46,838 nucleotides of DNA from Hydromicrobium sp964517765 (GTDB taxonomy: Bacteria > Actinomycetota > Humimicrobiia > Humimicrobiales > Humimicrobiaceae), in NCBI GenBank assembly GCA_964517765.1, contig CAZFEN010000010.1:1-46838 (forward strand), written 5' to 3'. Below, in pieces: positions 35,430-43,493 of the stretch (position 1 is its first letter; the number at the start of each line of letters is the position of its first letter). The notes under the pieces were generated by a model. That model saw only the letters and a list, made by a program, of their open reading frames with translations, was not told the origin of the DNA and did no database searches. The position numbers were made by a program, and so were the translations under genes.

Positions 35430-36372
35430 ACTTGACAAGATATCAAAGATTTATAGTACAGGAACGTTCGGAGGGAAACTTCTTCCCGCTGTAGTTGATG
35501 TCAGCTTCGATATCGGAGATGGAGAAGTTGTTTCGTTGATTGGTGAAAGCGGAAGTGGAAAAAGTACAATAGGTAAAATGATCTTACGCCTGATTACCAT
35601 TTCTTCCGGTAAGATTATATTCGATGGAATTGATATTTCTACTCTTAAAAAAAATAAACTTAAAAGCTATTATAAAGAAGTCCAGGGTGTATTTCAGGAT
35701 CCTTTCAGTTCTTATAATCCGATTTTTAAAGCCGAAAAAATTTTTACCACAATAAGACAGGAATTTTATCCAAAAATGAAGGATAAAGAATGGGAAGAAA
35801 AGGTAGATAGTTCACTTAAAGCTGTTGGTCTAAATCCTGATCAGGTATTGAATAAATTTCCTCACCAGCTAAGCGGGGGGCAGCTTCAGCGTTTTCTTAT
35901 AGCCCGTGCATTGCTGCTGGATATTAAATTTCTGGTAGCAGACGAGATTATAAGCATGCTTGATGCATCTACACGTGTAGACGTTCTAAATTTACTGGTA
36001 GAGTTGAAATCCCGCGGTCTATCTATACTTTTTATAACGCATGATCTATCACTCGGCTATTATATAAGTGAAAAAGCAATAATTCTTTATAGAGGAAGTA
36101 TTGTAGAAATGGGTACCACAGAAAAAGTATATTCCAATTCACTTCATCCATATACAAAAATGCTCATGACTTCTGTACCGCGCATGGATACAAAATGGGA
36201 AGAAGTAGATGTGGAACTTAAAGCAAAACAAATAGAAAACACTATCGGTTGCGTTTACTACGATAGATGCCGTGTCCCTGATAAAGATACAGGTTGTGCC
36301 AGTAAAAAGCCGCAGTTGATAGAGGTGGAACATGATCATTTTGTAGCCTGCAAGCATTGTATGGAGGAATGA
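35422..36372 (+). CDS. Oligosaccharide/peptide ABC transporter ATP-binding protein, DppF-type
   Basis: Start set at ATG 35422, which overlaps the preceding gene by eight bases. The same frame stays open 117 bases further upstream, but that part has no homology-like sequence. 316 residues: Walker A GESGSGKSTI, Q-loop VFQDPFSSYNP, signature LSGGQLQRF, Walker B FLVADEIISMLD and switch THDLS. The C-terminal CVYYDRCRVPDKDTGC is the Opp/Dpp cysteine module. Both ATPases carry DEI rather than the usual DEP after Walker B. The gene ends the operon and a long terminator hairpin follows. Confidence 0.92.
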   Translation: MLKLDKISKIYSTGTFGGKLLPAVVDVSFDIGDGEVVSLIGESGSGKSTIGKMILRLITISSGKIIFDGIDISTLKKNKLKSYYKEVQGVFQDPFSSYNPIFKAEKIFTTIRQEFYPKMKDKEWEEKVDSSLKAVGLNPDQVLNKFPHQLSGGQLQRFLIARALLLDIKFLVADEIISMLDASTRVDVLNLLVELKSRGLSILFITHDLSLGYYISEKAIILYRGSIVEMGTTEKVYSNSLHPYTKMLMTSVPRMDTKWEEVDVELKAKQIENTIGCVYYDRCRVPDKDTGCASKKPQLIEVEHDHFVACKHCMEE

Positions 36373-36414
36373 TCATATCTTAAACGTGTGATTTATTTTT
36401 AGTATTTCATATAG

Positions 36415-36461
36415 AAAAGTAAAGCATAATATATCATAAATATTGTGCTTTACTTTTTCTT
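36415..36461 (+). terminator. Rho-independent terminator of the ABC operon
   Basis: An 18-base stem with one TG pair runs from 36415 to 36432 (ends in GTAAAGCATAATAT) and pairs with 36440-36457, with a 7-base loop, followed by TTTTTCTTTTTAT. It lies 43 bases after the last ATPase gene. The flanking A and T runs could also make it work for the opposite strand, but no convergent gene is present. Confidence 0.85.
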
Positions 36462-36480
36462 TTTATAAAATTAGTTAAAC

Positions 36481-36496
36481 ATTAGTATATACTAAT
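36481..36496. promoter_or_regulatory. Perfect 16-base palindrome upstream of the cyclic-diphosphoglycerate operon
   Basis: ATTAGTATATACTAAT is a perfect palindrome, followed by a run of T, and ends 29 bases before the metallophosphoesterase start. It has no loop, so a protein-binding operator is more likely than a terminator. No regulator gene lies beside it. Confidence 0.5.
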
Positions 36497-36525
36497 ATTT
36501 TTTTATATACTTGAGAGGATAAATA

Positions 36526-37326
36526 ATGGTAAAAAATGATAAAGAAACAATAATAGTCCAGATTTCCGATATCCATGTTGGTGAACGACATTTCGTACCA
36601 AGTCTTCTTACAAGATGTATTGACGAAATAAATGAACTTTGCCCCGATATAGTGATTATAACCGGAGATCTTACTGCCAATGGATTCAGGATGGAATATG
36701 ATACCGTAAAAAATTATCTCTCCCCCATAAAGTGCACAAATATACTGGTCCAACTGGGTAATCATGATTCCAGAAATGTAGGATATCTGCATTTTGAGGA
36801 TATTTTTGGCAGCAGATATATTTCGTTTAATAATAGTAAAGTGTCAATTGTTGCGGCAGATTCAAGCGAACCGGATCTGGATAATGGACAGATCGGCCGT
36901 GAGCACTATGACTGGATCAAGACCGAATTTGGCAAATGCGATAATAATAGTTTTAAAATCTTTGCAATGCACCACCACCTGGTACCGGTTCCCAATACCG
37001 GAAGAGAAAGGAATATTGTGAATGATGCCGGTGATGTTCTGGAAACAGTAATCGATGCCGGAGTGGACATGGTATTATGCGGGCACAAACACGTGCCATA
37101 TCTATGGAGAATAGAGGATATGCTGGTAGTTACTGCCGGTACGGTTTCCTGTCTTAGATTAAGAGGAAAGATCGAACCAAGTTATAATATTATATATGTA
37201 AGAGAGAAAGAAATAGACATCTACAGAAGATCTCCTTTCGATAAAATTGAGAAAATTATTGGTGTAACCAGAAAAGAGAAGAAGAGTAAACTCTGTGATA
37301 AGTTTATTAAAGAAAAAAAGCAATAA
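36526..37326 (+). CDS. Calcineurin-like metallophosphoesterase
   Basis: The 266-residue protein carries all metal-site motifs of the family in order: SDIHVGE (Asp, His), ITGDLTANG, LGNHDSRN, MHHHLVP and GHKHVPY. It would use two divalent metals to hydrolyse a phosphomono- or phosphodiester, as the cAMP phosphodiesterase CpdA-like branch does. Its coding end overlaps the cyclic 2,3-diphosphoglycerate synthetase gene by 32 bases, which ties the three genes into one operon. A role in breaking down cyclic or open 2,3-diphosphoglycerate is attractive but is inference from position only. Confidence 0.88.
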   Translation: MVKNDKETIIVQISDIHVGERHFVPSLLTRCIDEINELCPDIVIITGDLTANGFRMEYDTVKNYLSPIKCTNILVQLGNHDSRNVGYLHFEDIFGSRYISFNNSKVSIVAADSSEPDLDNGQIGREHYDWIKTEFGKCDNNSFKIFAMHHHLVPVPNTGRERNIVNDAGDVLETVIDAGVDMVLCGHKHVPYLWRIEDMLVVTAGTVSCLRLRGKIEPSYNIIYVREKEIDIYRRSPFDKIEKIIGVTRKEKKSKLCDKFIKEKKQ

Positions 37327-38674
37327 AGGCAAAAATCTGATTGCATTAATAGATGGAGAACATTACCCGCAGGTGACTAATGATGCAATCAAGATGCTTA
37401 AAAAAATCTACAAAGGTAATTTTAAAGGAATGATTTTTCTGGGAGGAACAGAAAAATTGGTAATGGATGATATCGAAGATTTTTTTAAGGAAAAAGTTTA
37501 TAAAATCAAAGATATCGATCTGGATTTTAATAAGGCGCTTAAATATTTTAATCCGGATATTGTATATGATTTAAGCGATGAACCTGTGGTCAATCATATA
37601 AAAAGAATGAAGATTGCTTCTTATTGCCTTGCGAATAAATGCAGCTATATGGGTCCTGATTTTTTATTTTCTTCCGAGAGAGAAGATATAAATTGTAAAA
37701 AATTTACATTATCTATTATAGGAACCGGCAAAAGAATAGGCAAGACAGCAATAAGTTCTTATGTGACTAAAATATATACATGGGAGGGAATCGATGTCTG
37801 TGTGATAGCTATGGGCAGGGGAGGACCTGAGACTCCCGTGATAATCAGGGGTGATAAAATAGATATTACTCCCCGGTACCTTCTTGAAATCAGTAATAAA
37901 GGAATGCATGCGAGTTCGGATTATATAGAAGACGCTCTTACAAGCAAGGTCACCACAATCGGGTGCAGAAGATGCGGTGGAGGTTTCGGCGGTAAGATTT
38001 TCATGTCAAATATCAAAGAAGGAATAAAAATTGCAGAGAAGTTGAATCCCGATCTTGTAATAATCGAAGGAAGCGGTGCCTCTGTACCTGATGTCAAAAC
38101 GGATGCTGTCATTTGTGTAGTAGGCGCTTATCAGAACTGGGAAGCGATAGTCGGCTATCTGGGAATTTATAGAATATTATCTGCGGATCTTATAATTCTC
38201 ACGATGTGCGAAGAACCGATGGCAAGCCAGGAGAAAATAATCAATGTTAAAAGAGAGATAAAAAAAATAAATCCGGATGCCATGATCATAGAAACTATCT
38301 TCAGACCTCAGCCTTTATCGGATATAAAAGGTAAAAAGATTTTTATGGGAATGACTTCAAATAAGATTATTGAACCTGTAATCAAGAATTACATGGAAAA
38401 TAAGTTTGACTGCAGGGTCAAAAAAATAAGCTTTAGTCTGGGAAATAGAGCTGCTCTTAAAAAGGATCTGGAAAAAACAAATGATTATGACACAATAGTA
38501 ACTGAACTTAAAGCGGCTTCTGTGGATATTTTAACGGATTATGCTTTCAGGCATGAGAAAAAAATAGTCTATATGAATAATGTACCCATTGTAAAGGGCA
38601 GGAAGGGAGTACTGGAAGCAGAATTAAAAAAGATATTTTCAGGGGAGAAAAACTTACATGATTTTAAAAAGTGA
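37295..38674 (+). CDS. cpgS: Cyclic 2,3-diphosphoglycerate synthetase
   Basis: GTG start (37295) inside the preceding gene; a TTG at 37304 is an alternative. The 459-residue protein resembles the methanogen enzyme that closes 2,3-diphosphoglycerate to its cyclic form using ATP. Visible features are N-terminal LIALIDGEHYP, a P-loop GTGKRIGKT (143-151), AMGRGGPETPVII, the Gly/Cys patch IGCRRCGGGFGGK and IIEGSGAS. The cyclic product is a thermo- or osmoprotectant and phosphate store in hyperthermophilic methanogens. In bacteria the role is not established. The next gene supplies its substrate, 2,3-diphosphoglycerate. Confidence 0.87.
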   Translation: MISLLKKKSNKGKNLIALIDGEHYPQVTNDAIKMLKKIYKGNFKGMIFLGGTEKLVMDDIEDFFKEKVYKIKDIDLDFNKALKYFNPDIVYDLSDEPVVNHIKRMKIASYCLANKCSYMGPDFLFSSEREDINCKKFTLSIIGTGKRIGKTAISSYVTKIYTWEGIDVCVIAMGRGGPETPVIIRGDKIDITPRYLLEISNKGMHASSDYIEDALTSKVTTIGCRRCGGGFGGKIFMSNIKEGIKIAEKLNPDLVIIEGSGASVPDVKTDAVICVVGAYQNWEAIVGYLGIYRILSADLIILTMCEEPMASQEKIINVKREIKKINPDAMIIETIFRPQPLSDIKGKKIFMGMTSNKIIEPVIKNYMENKFDCRVKKISFSLGNRAALKKDLEKTNDYDTIVTELKAASVDILTDYAFRHEKKIVYMNNVPIVKGRKGVLEAELKKIFSGEKNLHDFKK

Positions 38675-39614
38675 AGGTGAGACGAATTCAAAAGTAATAG
38701 TAATTTCCGATAAAAAAGGCGGACTGCCTTTTTCCAAAGGAATACTCGCTTCTTCTATCTCAGTAGCAGGCCTTGATATCCTGACCGCTCATAAAATCGC
38801 ATTTGAGATTCAGGATTATTTTCTAAAGAATAAAATCTATTCGGTATCTCTTGAAGAATTAAGATCGCTTGTATTCAGATTCATAAAAGATAAAGTAAAT
38901 CTGGAATATGCCGAAAGATATTTACTTTGGCAATCCGTGGGTAAACTTGAAAAACCGATCGTAATACTTATCGGAGGATCGACCGGAGTAGGAAAATCGA
39001 CTATAGCTACTATACTTGCCAATAGACTGAATATTACCAGAGTAGCCTCTACCGATGCTATAAGAGAAGTCATGAGAGCTTCCGTATCTGAAAAATTAAT
39101 AAGGCCCCTGAGGGGATCTTCTTATAGTGCGTATAAGAATTTAACGCTTCCTCCTTCCGGAGTGGAACCTGTTATTCTGGGTTTCAGGGAACAGGTGCTC
39201 GCAGTAAGCGTTGGTATAGAAGCAATAATAAAAAGAAATATTGAAGAAAAATCAGATATTATTATAGAAGGTGCACATGTAGTCCCGGGTTATCTCGATC
39301 TTGGAAATTATTTATCCAGTGCAATAATCCAACAGATAGTAATATCGGTACCTGATAAAAGTATTCATAAGGAACACTTTACAAAGAGAACTTTTGAAAC
39401 GCAGGGCTCAAGGCCTATGGACAGGTATATAAAACATCTTGATAAAATCGTGATGATTCAGGATTATATAGAAAAACTGGCCAAACAAAAAAATATCAAG
39501 ATTATAGAAAACTATAATCTTGATAACGTGGTAAATGAAATATTGGAATTGGTATTTCAAAGAGTAAAAAGCGAATTCAGCAAAGTGGGATCCGAGTATT
39601 CTAAAGAGAATTAG
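38658..39614 (+). CDS. pgk2: 2-phosphoglycerate kinase
   Basis: The 318-residue protein starts 17 bases before the cpgS stop, behind AGGGGAG. An ATP-cone-like domain (about 11-95: VIVISDKKGGLPFSKGILASS) precedes a P-loop kinase domain (GGSTGVGKST, about 106-115; ASTDAIREVMR; IIIEGAHVVPG). That layout is the one of 2-phosphoglycerate kinase from methanogens. The enzyme phosphorylates 2-phosphoglycerate to 2,3-diphosphoglycerate. With cpgS it makes a complete two-step route from a glycolytic intermediate to cyclic 2,3-diphosphoglycerate. The gene ends in a 4-base overlap with a convergent small gene. Confidence 0.88.
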   Translation: MILKSEGETNSKVIVISDKKGGLPFSKGILASSISVAGLDILTAHKIAFEIQDYFLKNKIYSVSLEELRSLVFRFIKDKVNLEYAERYLLWQSVGKLEKPIVILIGGSTGVGKSTIATILANRLNITRVASTDAIREVMRASVSEKLIRPLRGSSYSAYKNLTLPPSGVEPVILGFREQVLAVSVGIEAIIKRNIEEKSDIIIEGAHVVPGYLDLGNYLSSAIIQQIVISVPDKSIHKEHFTKRTFETQGSRPMDRYIKHLDKIVMIQDYIEKLAKQKNIKIIENYNLDNVVNEILELVFQRVKSEFSKVGSEYSKEN

Positions 39615-40045
39615 TTCCTGTCTATTATATAAAACTCTTCAGTGATTTTTTTATCTCCATTTAAATAAGTTTCGACATTATAGCTTCCGGCAGAATAAAC
39701 ATTATTATGTTTAATCAGGGAGATTATTATTTTTCCGGAACCTTTTTTCTCCGGATTTATAATATTTTTTTGAATTACATCATAAGAATTATTTTCGATT
39801 TTTATCCATTCCACTTTTATTTCATCTTCGAGACCGAGGTGTTTTACTTCCATTATAAGATAAATATCCGAATCCTGACTGCTGAAGGTATAGTTATTAT
39901 CAAGTTTCAACTTTTCGAAATCAAAATTTTTATCCAAACTTAGATAAATATTTTCAATATCCGGTTTTTCCTGCATTGTAGTTATCACAACTATTATTAG
40001 AAGACCGGTGCATATAATAAAAATGATTATATTTCTTTTTTTCAT
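39611..40045 (-). CDS. Small membrane-anchored exported protein, unknown function
   Basis: The 144-residue protein begins MKKRN followed by one hydrophobic segment (about 6-23) that anchors or exports it. The rest is rich in beta-strand-like, Asn- and Lys-rich sequence (IIISLIKHNNVYSAGSYNV), suggesting a single Ig-like or beta-sandwich domain outside the cell. There is no lipobox Cys. I recognise no family. It is convergent with, and just overlaps, the 2-phosphoglycerate kinase gene, and it is divergent from the fmdB-like gene. Confidence 0.6.
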   Translation of the reverse strand: MKKRNIIIFIICTGLLIIVVITTMQEKPDIENIYLSLDKNFDFEKLKLDNNYTFSSQDSDIYLIMEVKHLGLEDEIKVEWIKIENNSYDVIQKNIINPEKKGSGKIIISLIKHNNVYSAGSYNVETYLNGDKKITEEFYIIDRN

Positions 40046-40127
40046 ATTAGTATAAAAACAAAATATAATAGTTTGGAGATATTATAAGAGTTATTTAAAG
40101 CATTGACCATAAGTTGCCCCAAAATAT

Positions 40128-40156
40128 TTGACTAAAATCCTCAATTGATATATATT
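40128..40156 (+). promoter_or_regulatory. Sigma-70-type promoter of the fmdB-like gene
   Basis: TTGACT (40128-40133), exactly 17 bases, TATATT (40151-40156). It lies 34 bases before the start codon with GGAGG between. This is one of the best -35/-10 pairs in the window. Confidence 0.65.
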
Positions 40157-40190
40157 TTCAAAATAATTTTGTTTTGGAGGAAATAAATAT

Positions 40191-40487
40191 ATGCCTATTT
40201 ACAGCTATAGGTGCGAGAAATGCGGAAAGGTTTTCGACAAGTTCCAGAAAGTTGGATGTGACGATATTGTCAAATGTATTTACTGTGATTCAAATACAAG
40301 TAGATTGTTTTCGCCTGTGGGAATAATTTTCAAAGGATCCGGATTCTACAAAACCGATTATAAATCAAGTTCAAAAAATCTAATTGGCAGCAGTACCGCA
40401 AAAGAAAAAGAAAAAGAAACTAAAAAGACTGAAGAAAAATCTTCGGGTAAAGGAGAAATCAGTACTGCGGCAAAAAAAAATAACTAA
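40191..40487 (+). CDS. FmdB-family zinc ribbon protein
   Basis: The 98-residue protein has the family N-terminus MPIYSYRCEKCGKVFDKFQ, a second CxxC pair (CIYC), and the SPVGIIFKGSGFYKTDYK segment typical of FmdB-type putative regulatory proteins. The tail (60-98) is Lys/Glu/Ser-rich and likely disordered. The family often acts as a small zinc-ribbon factor of unknown target; links to amidase regulation come from the founding member only. Strong TTTTGGAGG ribosome site. Confidence 0.85.
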   Translation: MPIYSYRCEKCGKVFDKFQKVGCDDIVKCIYCDSNTSRLFSPVGIIFKGSGFYKTDYKSSSKNLIGSSTAKEKEKETKKTEEKSSGKGEISTAAKKNN

Positions 40488-40540
40488 ATTTCAAACATTA
40501 TTGGTATAATTAGAACCAGATATCAATATTTCAATTATTA

Positions 40541-41014
40541 ATGTTTTTATTATTAATTTTATCTATAACGTTAATATTCATGTATATTTTCAGCCTGAGA
40601 TTTATGATAAAAACTAATGGCGGATATACGGTACAGAAAAAAATCCAGGAGCTCGAGACCCAAATGCCGGAAACAGAAAAAGAAATACCACACGGATCTT
40701 TTCCGCTGGTATTGACTCTGTCCATAATCATAGTTTTAAATTTAATAGAAATAGGTTATTTTATTTACAGCAATTATTTTTTTAATGATTTTGTAATCAC
40801 TCTAGGAAGTGCAATTCTTATTGGTTATACGTTTTATTCTATGATAAAATTTTTACCTAAGATTAAAAAATTTATAAGTAGGCCCTTAAAGTATTTTAAG
40901 GAAATAAATCATAATTTTGACAATGCTTTGAATTTTATAATGGTTGCCCTCGAAATAGTATTTTGTGCTTATATAATGATAAAAATTTTTATTGAGTATA
41001 TCTTACTCGGTTAG
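40541..41014 (+). CDS. Membrane protein with four TM helices, unknown function
   Basis: The 157-residue protein has hydrophobic segments at about 1-22, 49-72, 80-104 and 131-153. A short charged stretch after TM1 (VQKKIQELETQMPETEKEIP) may form a helix in the cytoplasm. No ribosome binding site precedes the ATG, but an extended TGGTATAAT box at 40502-40510 could start a transcript about 25 bases upstream. No family recognised. Close spacing (12 bases) to the following lipoprotein gene suggests co-transcription. Confidence 0.6.
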   Translation: MFLLLILSITLIFMYIFSLRFMIKTNGGYTVQKKIQELETQMPETEKEIPHGSFPLVLTLSIIIVLNLIEIGYFIYSNYFFNDFVITLGSAILIGYTFYSMIKFLPKIKKFISRPLKYFKEINHNFDNALNFIMVALEIVFCAYIMIKIFIEYILLG

Positions 41015-41026
41015 CGAAATAAGGAA

Positions 41027-41569
41027 ATGAAAAAAATATTTATTATTTTTATAATTGCTTTTATTTTTCTGATAACTATGGTTAGCAGTTCATGTTTTAA
41101 TTCCGGCAGTGATCAGGGAAGTGAAATAGCAGAAAATACCGGCGCGGAAGTAATAAGTAGTGACTCTGAAGAAATATCGGAGGAGAAGTTAACTGATCTT
41201 CTGGAGAACGAGGGCTTCATGGATGTATTCAATAGTTTTTACTATCCGGATTCTCTAATAGAAGAAGCGGGTAAGGTTGAAAGCGATGAGAATCTGGCTT
41301 ATATATTATCGGAAGTATCGGAAAATTTTCAAGAAGTCGAACAATATTATAAAGATAAAAAAGTTCAATCGATATGGAGCAGAGGTCTTATATTCGAAGA
41401 AAGTTCCGGGGAGATAGAAGAAGAATTCTTGACTTCGGAAGATGAGGAAATTCCCACCTTTAAATTCACCTATTACAGTAATGAAAAAGATAAAATTGTA
41501 AATGTCTTGATCAAGGGTCTGGAAGAGAACAGAACCAAGATAATGATCATCTACTGGACTCTTCAGTAA
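41027..41569 (+). CDS. Putative lipoprotein, unknown function
   Basis: The 180-residue protein has a positively charged start (MKK), a hydrophobic core (4-19) and a possible lipobox ending at Cys23 (VSSSC), though the box is weak. A Ser/Glu-rich acidic linker follows. The folded part (about 55-180) contains DVFNSFYYPDSL and ends ENRTKIMIIYWTLQ. No family recognised. It lies between a membrane protein gene and xseA, only three bases before the xseA start, so expression is probably coupled to xseA. Confidence 0.62.
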   Translation: MKKIFIIFIIAFIFLITMVSSSCFNSGSDQGSEIAENTGAEVISSDSEEISEEKLTDLLENEGFMDVFNSFYYPDSLIEEAGKVESDENLAYILSEVSENFQEVEQYYKDKKVQSIWSRGLIFEESSGEIEEEFLTSEDEEIPTFKFTYYSNEKDKIVNVLIKGLEENRTKIMIIYWTLQ

Positions 41570-41572
41570 ACC

Positions 41573-42958
41573 ATGGAAGATGGCATCGCCTTAAAATCAA
41601 AAGTCTACACTGTCAGTGAGCTTAATCTGGAAATAAGAAAAAGTCTCGAAAAGGATTATTCTCTTATATGGGTTGAAGGCGAAGTAAGCAATTTTTATTT
41701 CCGCGGTAAGAAACATATGTACTTTGATTTAAAAGACGAGAGTTCAAAAATCAATGTAGTTATGTTTCATAATAACAATAAAAATTTAATTTTTGATATA
41801 GAAGAAGGACTGCATATATTAGTAAATGGCTATATTTCTGTTTATGAAAAAAGGGGAGAATATCAGATAGTGGCTCTTGATGCCAGACCGGTCGGTAAAG
41901 GTTCCCTGATTTTGGCATTTGAACAGCTGAAAGAAAAATTAGAGAAAAAAGGATATTTTGACCGAATTTACAAAAAAGAAATACCCATTCTTCCGGCAAA
42001 GATAGGCGTTGCAACCTCTATCGGAGGTGCAGTAATCCGAGATATAATCCAGGTTTTAAGGTACAGGTTCGAGAATTTCCATCTTATTGTAAGAGATGTC
42101 AATGTTCAGGGTTCGACTTCAAGCGACGAAATTTGTGAAGCAATAGACGATTTATGTCAATATGGCGTGGATGTGATAATAATTGCAAGAGGAGGAGGTT
42201 CGCTTGAAGATCTATGGGCGTTCAACACTGAAAAACTGGCAAAAAAAATTTTTGATTGTCCCATCCCTTTAATCTCAGCGATCGGCCATGAAACAGATTA
42301 CACTATTTCGGATTTTGTATCGGATAAACGTGCAGCAACACCTTCTATTGCCGGACAGTTAGTCATATTAAGTAAAACGGAAGTAGTGGAAAAAATAAAG
42401 AATCTTAATAAAAGAATATCCCATCTTACTGATACAAAAATAACAATGCTAAAAAAAGAGGTAAATTTTTTTATCAAAAAGAGGATCTTCATAAAACCAG
42501 AGACTCTTTTAAATAGATTCAACCAGACAGCTTTCGAATTCCATGGCAAGTTGATTGAGAATATGAAAAAGATTATCCGGATGGGGCAGGAAAATATTTC
42601 CGGTTACAGACAGCTGATAGACAAAAAAAATATATTTAAAAAGATCTATATGCATAAAATGGCAATCAGGAACATAGATGCCAGAATGATTTCGGGTATA
42701 AAGAACTATCTCAATTTCAGTAAAGGTGAATTAAGACTGATACTCGAGAACCTGAAAGAAAAAAATCCTATTGCTGTAATGGATCGTGGTTTTGCTATAA
42801 TATATAAGGCGGAAGAAGATAAAGGTGTCAGAAGCATAAACGAAGTCGATATCAATCAAAAGGTCAGAATAATCTTAAGGGATGGGATACTAAGCGCCAG
42901 GATATTTGATAAAATATATAAAAAATTAGAGTTAGGTTCCGGTAATGAAAATCGATAA
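41573..42958 (+). CDS. xseA: Exodeoxyribonuclease VII large subunit
   Basis: The 461-residue protein with XseB degrades single-stranded DNA into oligonucleotides. An N-terminal OB-fold (about 10-105; VYTVSELN, LIWVEGEVSNF) is followed by the catalytic domain. Landmarks are GVATSIGGAVIRDI, the RGGGSLEDLWAFN motif and GHETDYTISDFVSDKRAATPS. A long coiled-coil region and the C-terminal NPIAVMDRGFAI segment complete it. Length is normal. It overlaps xseB by 14 bases. Confidence 0.95.
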   Translation: MEDGIALKSKVYTVSELNLEIRKSLEKDYSLIWVEGEVSNFYFRGKKHMYFDLKDESSKINVVMFHNNNKNLIFDIEEGLHILVNGYISVYEKRGEYQIVALDARPVGKGSLILAFEQLKEKLEKKGYFDRIYKKEIPILPAKIGVATSIGGAVIRDIIQVLRYRFENFHLIVRDVNVQGSTSSDEICEAIDDLCQYGVDVIIIARGGGSLEDLWAFNTEKLAKKIFDCPIPLISAIGHETDYTISDFVSDKRAATPSIAGQLVILSKTEVVEKIKNLNKRISHLTDTKITMLKKEVNFFIKKRIFIKPETLLNRFNQTAFEFHGKLIENMKKIIRMGQENISGYRQLIDKKNIFKKIYMHKMAIRNIDARMISGIKNYLNFSKGELRLILENLKEKNPIAVMDRGFAIIYKAEEDKGVRSINEVDINQKVRIILRDGILSARIFDKIYKKLELGSGNENR

Positions 42959-43184
42959 AATGAGTTTTGAAGAGTCAATTAAAAAATTAGAAGAAATCGT
43001 CAGAGAACTTGAAGATGAAAATATATCTCTGGAAGAATCAATGGAAAAGTTTGAATTGGGTATCAAGCTTTCTTCTAATTGTCTCAAAAAGTTAAATGAA
43101 GCAGAGGGAAAAATAGAAGAGCTCACCAGATCCGAAGACGGGAAACTGGTTACAAGGGAACTTGATCTGAAAAAGAACAGCTAA
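42945..43184 (+). CDS. xseB: Exodeoxyribonuclease VII small subunit
   Basis: The 79-residue helical protein shows the family motif FEESIKKLEEIVRELEDENISLEESMEKFELGIKL in pieces (about 5-39). It stacks around the coiled coil of XseA. The start overlaps the xseA end, which fits the fixed stoichiometry of the complex. It is followed by a 309-base non-coding region before mraZ. Confidence 0.94.
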   Translation: MKIDKMSFEESIKKLEEIVRELEDENISLEESMEKFELGIKLSSNCLKKLNEAEGKIEELTRSEDGKLVTRELDLKKNS

Positions 43185-43389
43185 GACTTTTTAGGGTCCG
43201 GCTTTTAACTTTTTTTTAAGCATTCGCATAGGTGCCAGCCGATTAATTTAAAAATCTTAAACAACAATATATAGTATATGATTTCAGCAAAATATATAGT
43301 AAACATCTATATATAGTTTCTATAGTACTATTGAATAAATACTAAATCAAATAATCATAATTACCTCTATCTTTTTTTATACATAATAG

Positions 43390-43418
43390 TTTACAAATTG
43401 ATATTATTGTGGTATTTT
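43390..43418 (+). promoter_or_regulatory. Candidate mraZ promoter
   Basis: TTTACA (43390-43395) and TATTTT (43413-43418) are spaced by 17 bases. The predicted transcription start at about 43425 falls immediately before the G-rich repeats, giving a leader of about 70 bases. Confidence 0.45.
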
Positions 43419-43429
43419 ATTGTTGTGAT

Positions 43430-43459
43430 GTGGGGGATAGTGGAGGAAAAGGGATGTGA
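43430..43459 (+). promoter_or_regulatory. Putative MraZ operator: three 10-base direct repeats
   Basis: GTGGGGGATA, GTGGAGGAAA and AGGGATGTGA follow each other at a 10-base period. MraZ of E. coli represses its own operon at TGGGN repeats spaced by five bases, the same 10-base period. The position at the predicted transcription start supports autoregulation. Confidence 0.55.
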
Positions 43460-43465
43460 ATCCCT
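43450..43465 (+). other. GNRA-type hairpin in the mraZ leader
   Basis: AGGGAT (43450-43455) pairs perfectly with ATCCCT (43460-43465) around the tetraloop GTGA. It overlaps the third repeat of the putative operator. It may stabilise the leader RNA. Confidence 0.4.
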
Positions 43466-43493
43466 ATTAATATTATAGAGATGGAGTAAAAGA

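Larger units (their letters stand above)
43185..43493. other. Intergenic region before the division cluster
   Basis: Very AT-rich region with no plausible gene. It contains three copies of ATATATAGT (43267, 43292 and 43309), a candidate promoter TTTACA-17-TATTTT (43390-43418), three 10-base-spaced G-rich repeats (43430-43459), and a hairpin with a GTGA loop (43450-43465). I see no clear terminator for xseB. Confidence 0.6.

Noticed and set aside
43267..43318. Three copies of ATATATAGT upstream of mraZ as a possible iteron or CRISPR-like array
   Set aside because: Irregular spacing (25 and 17 bases), very short and AT-only units; no spacers, no replication or Cas genes nearby.
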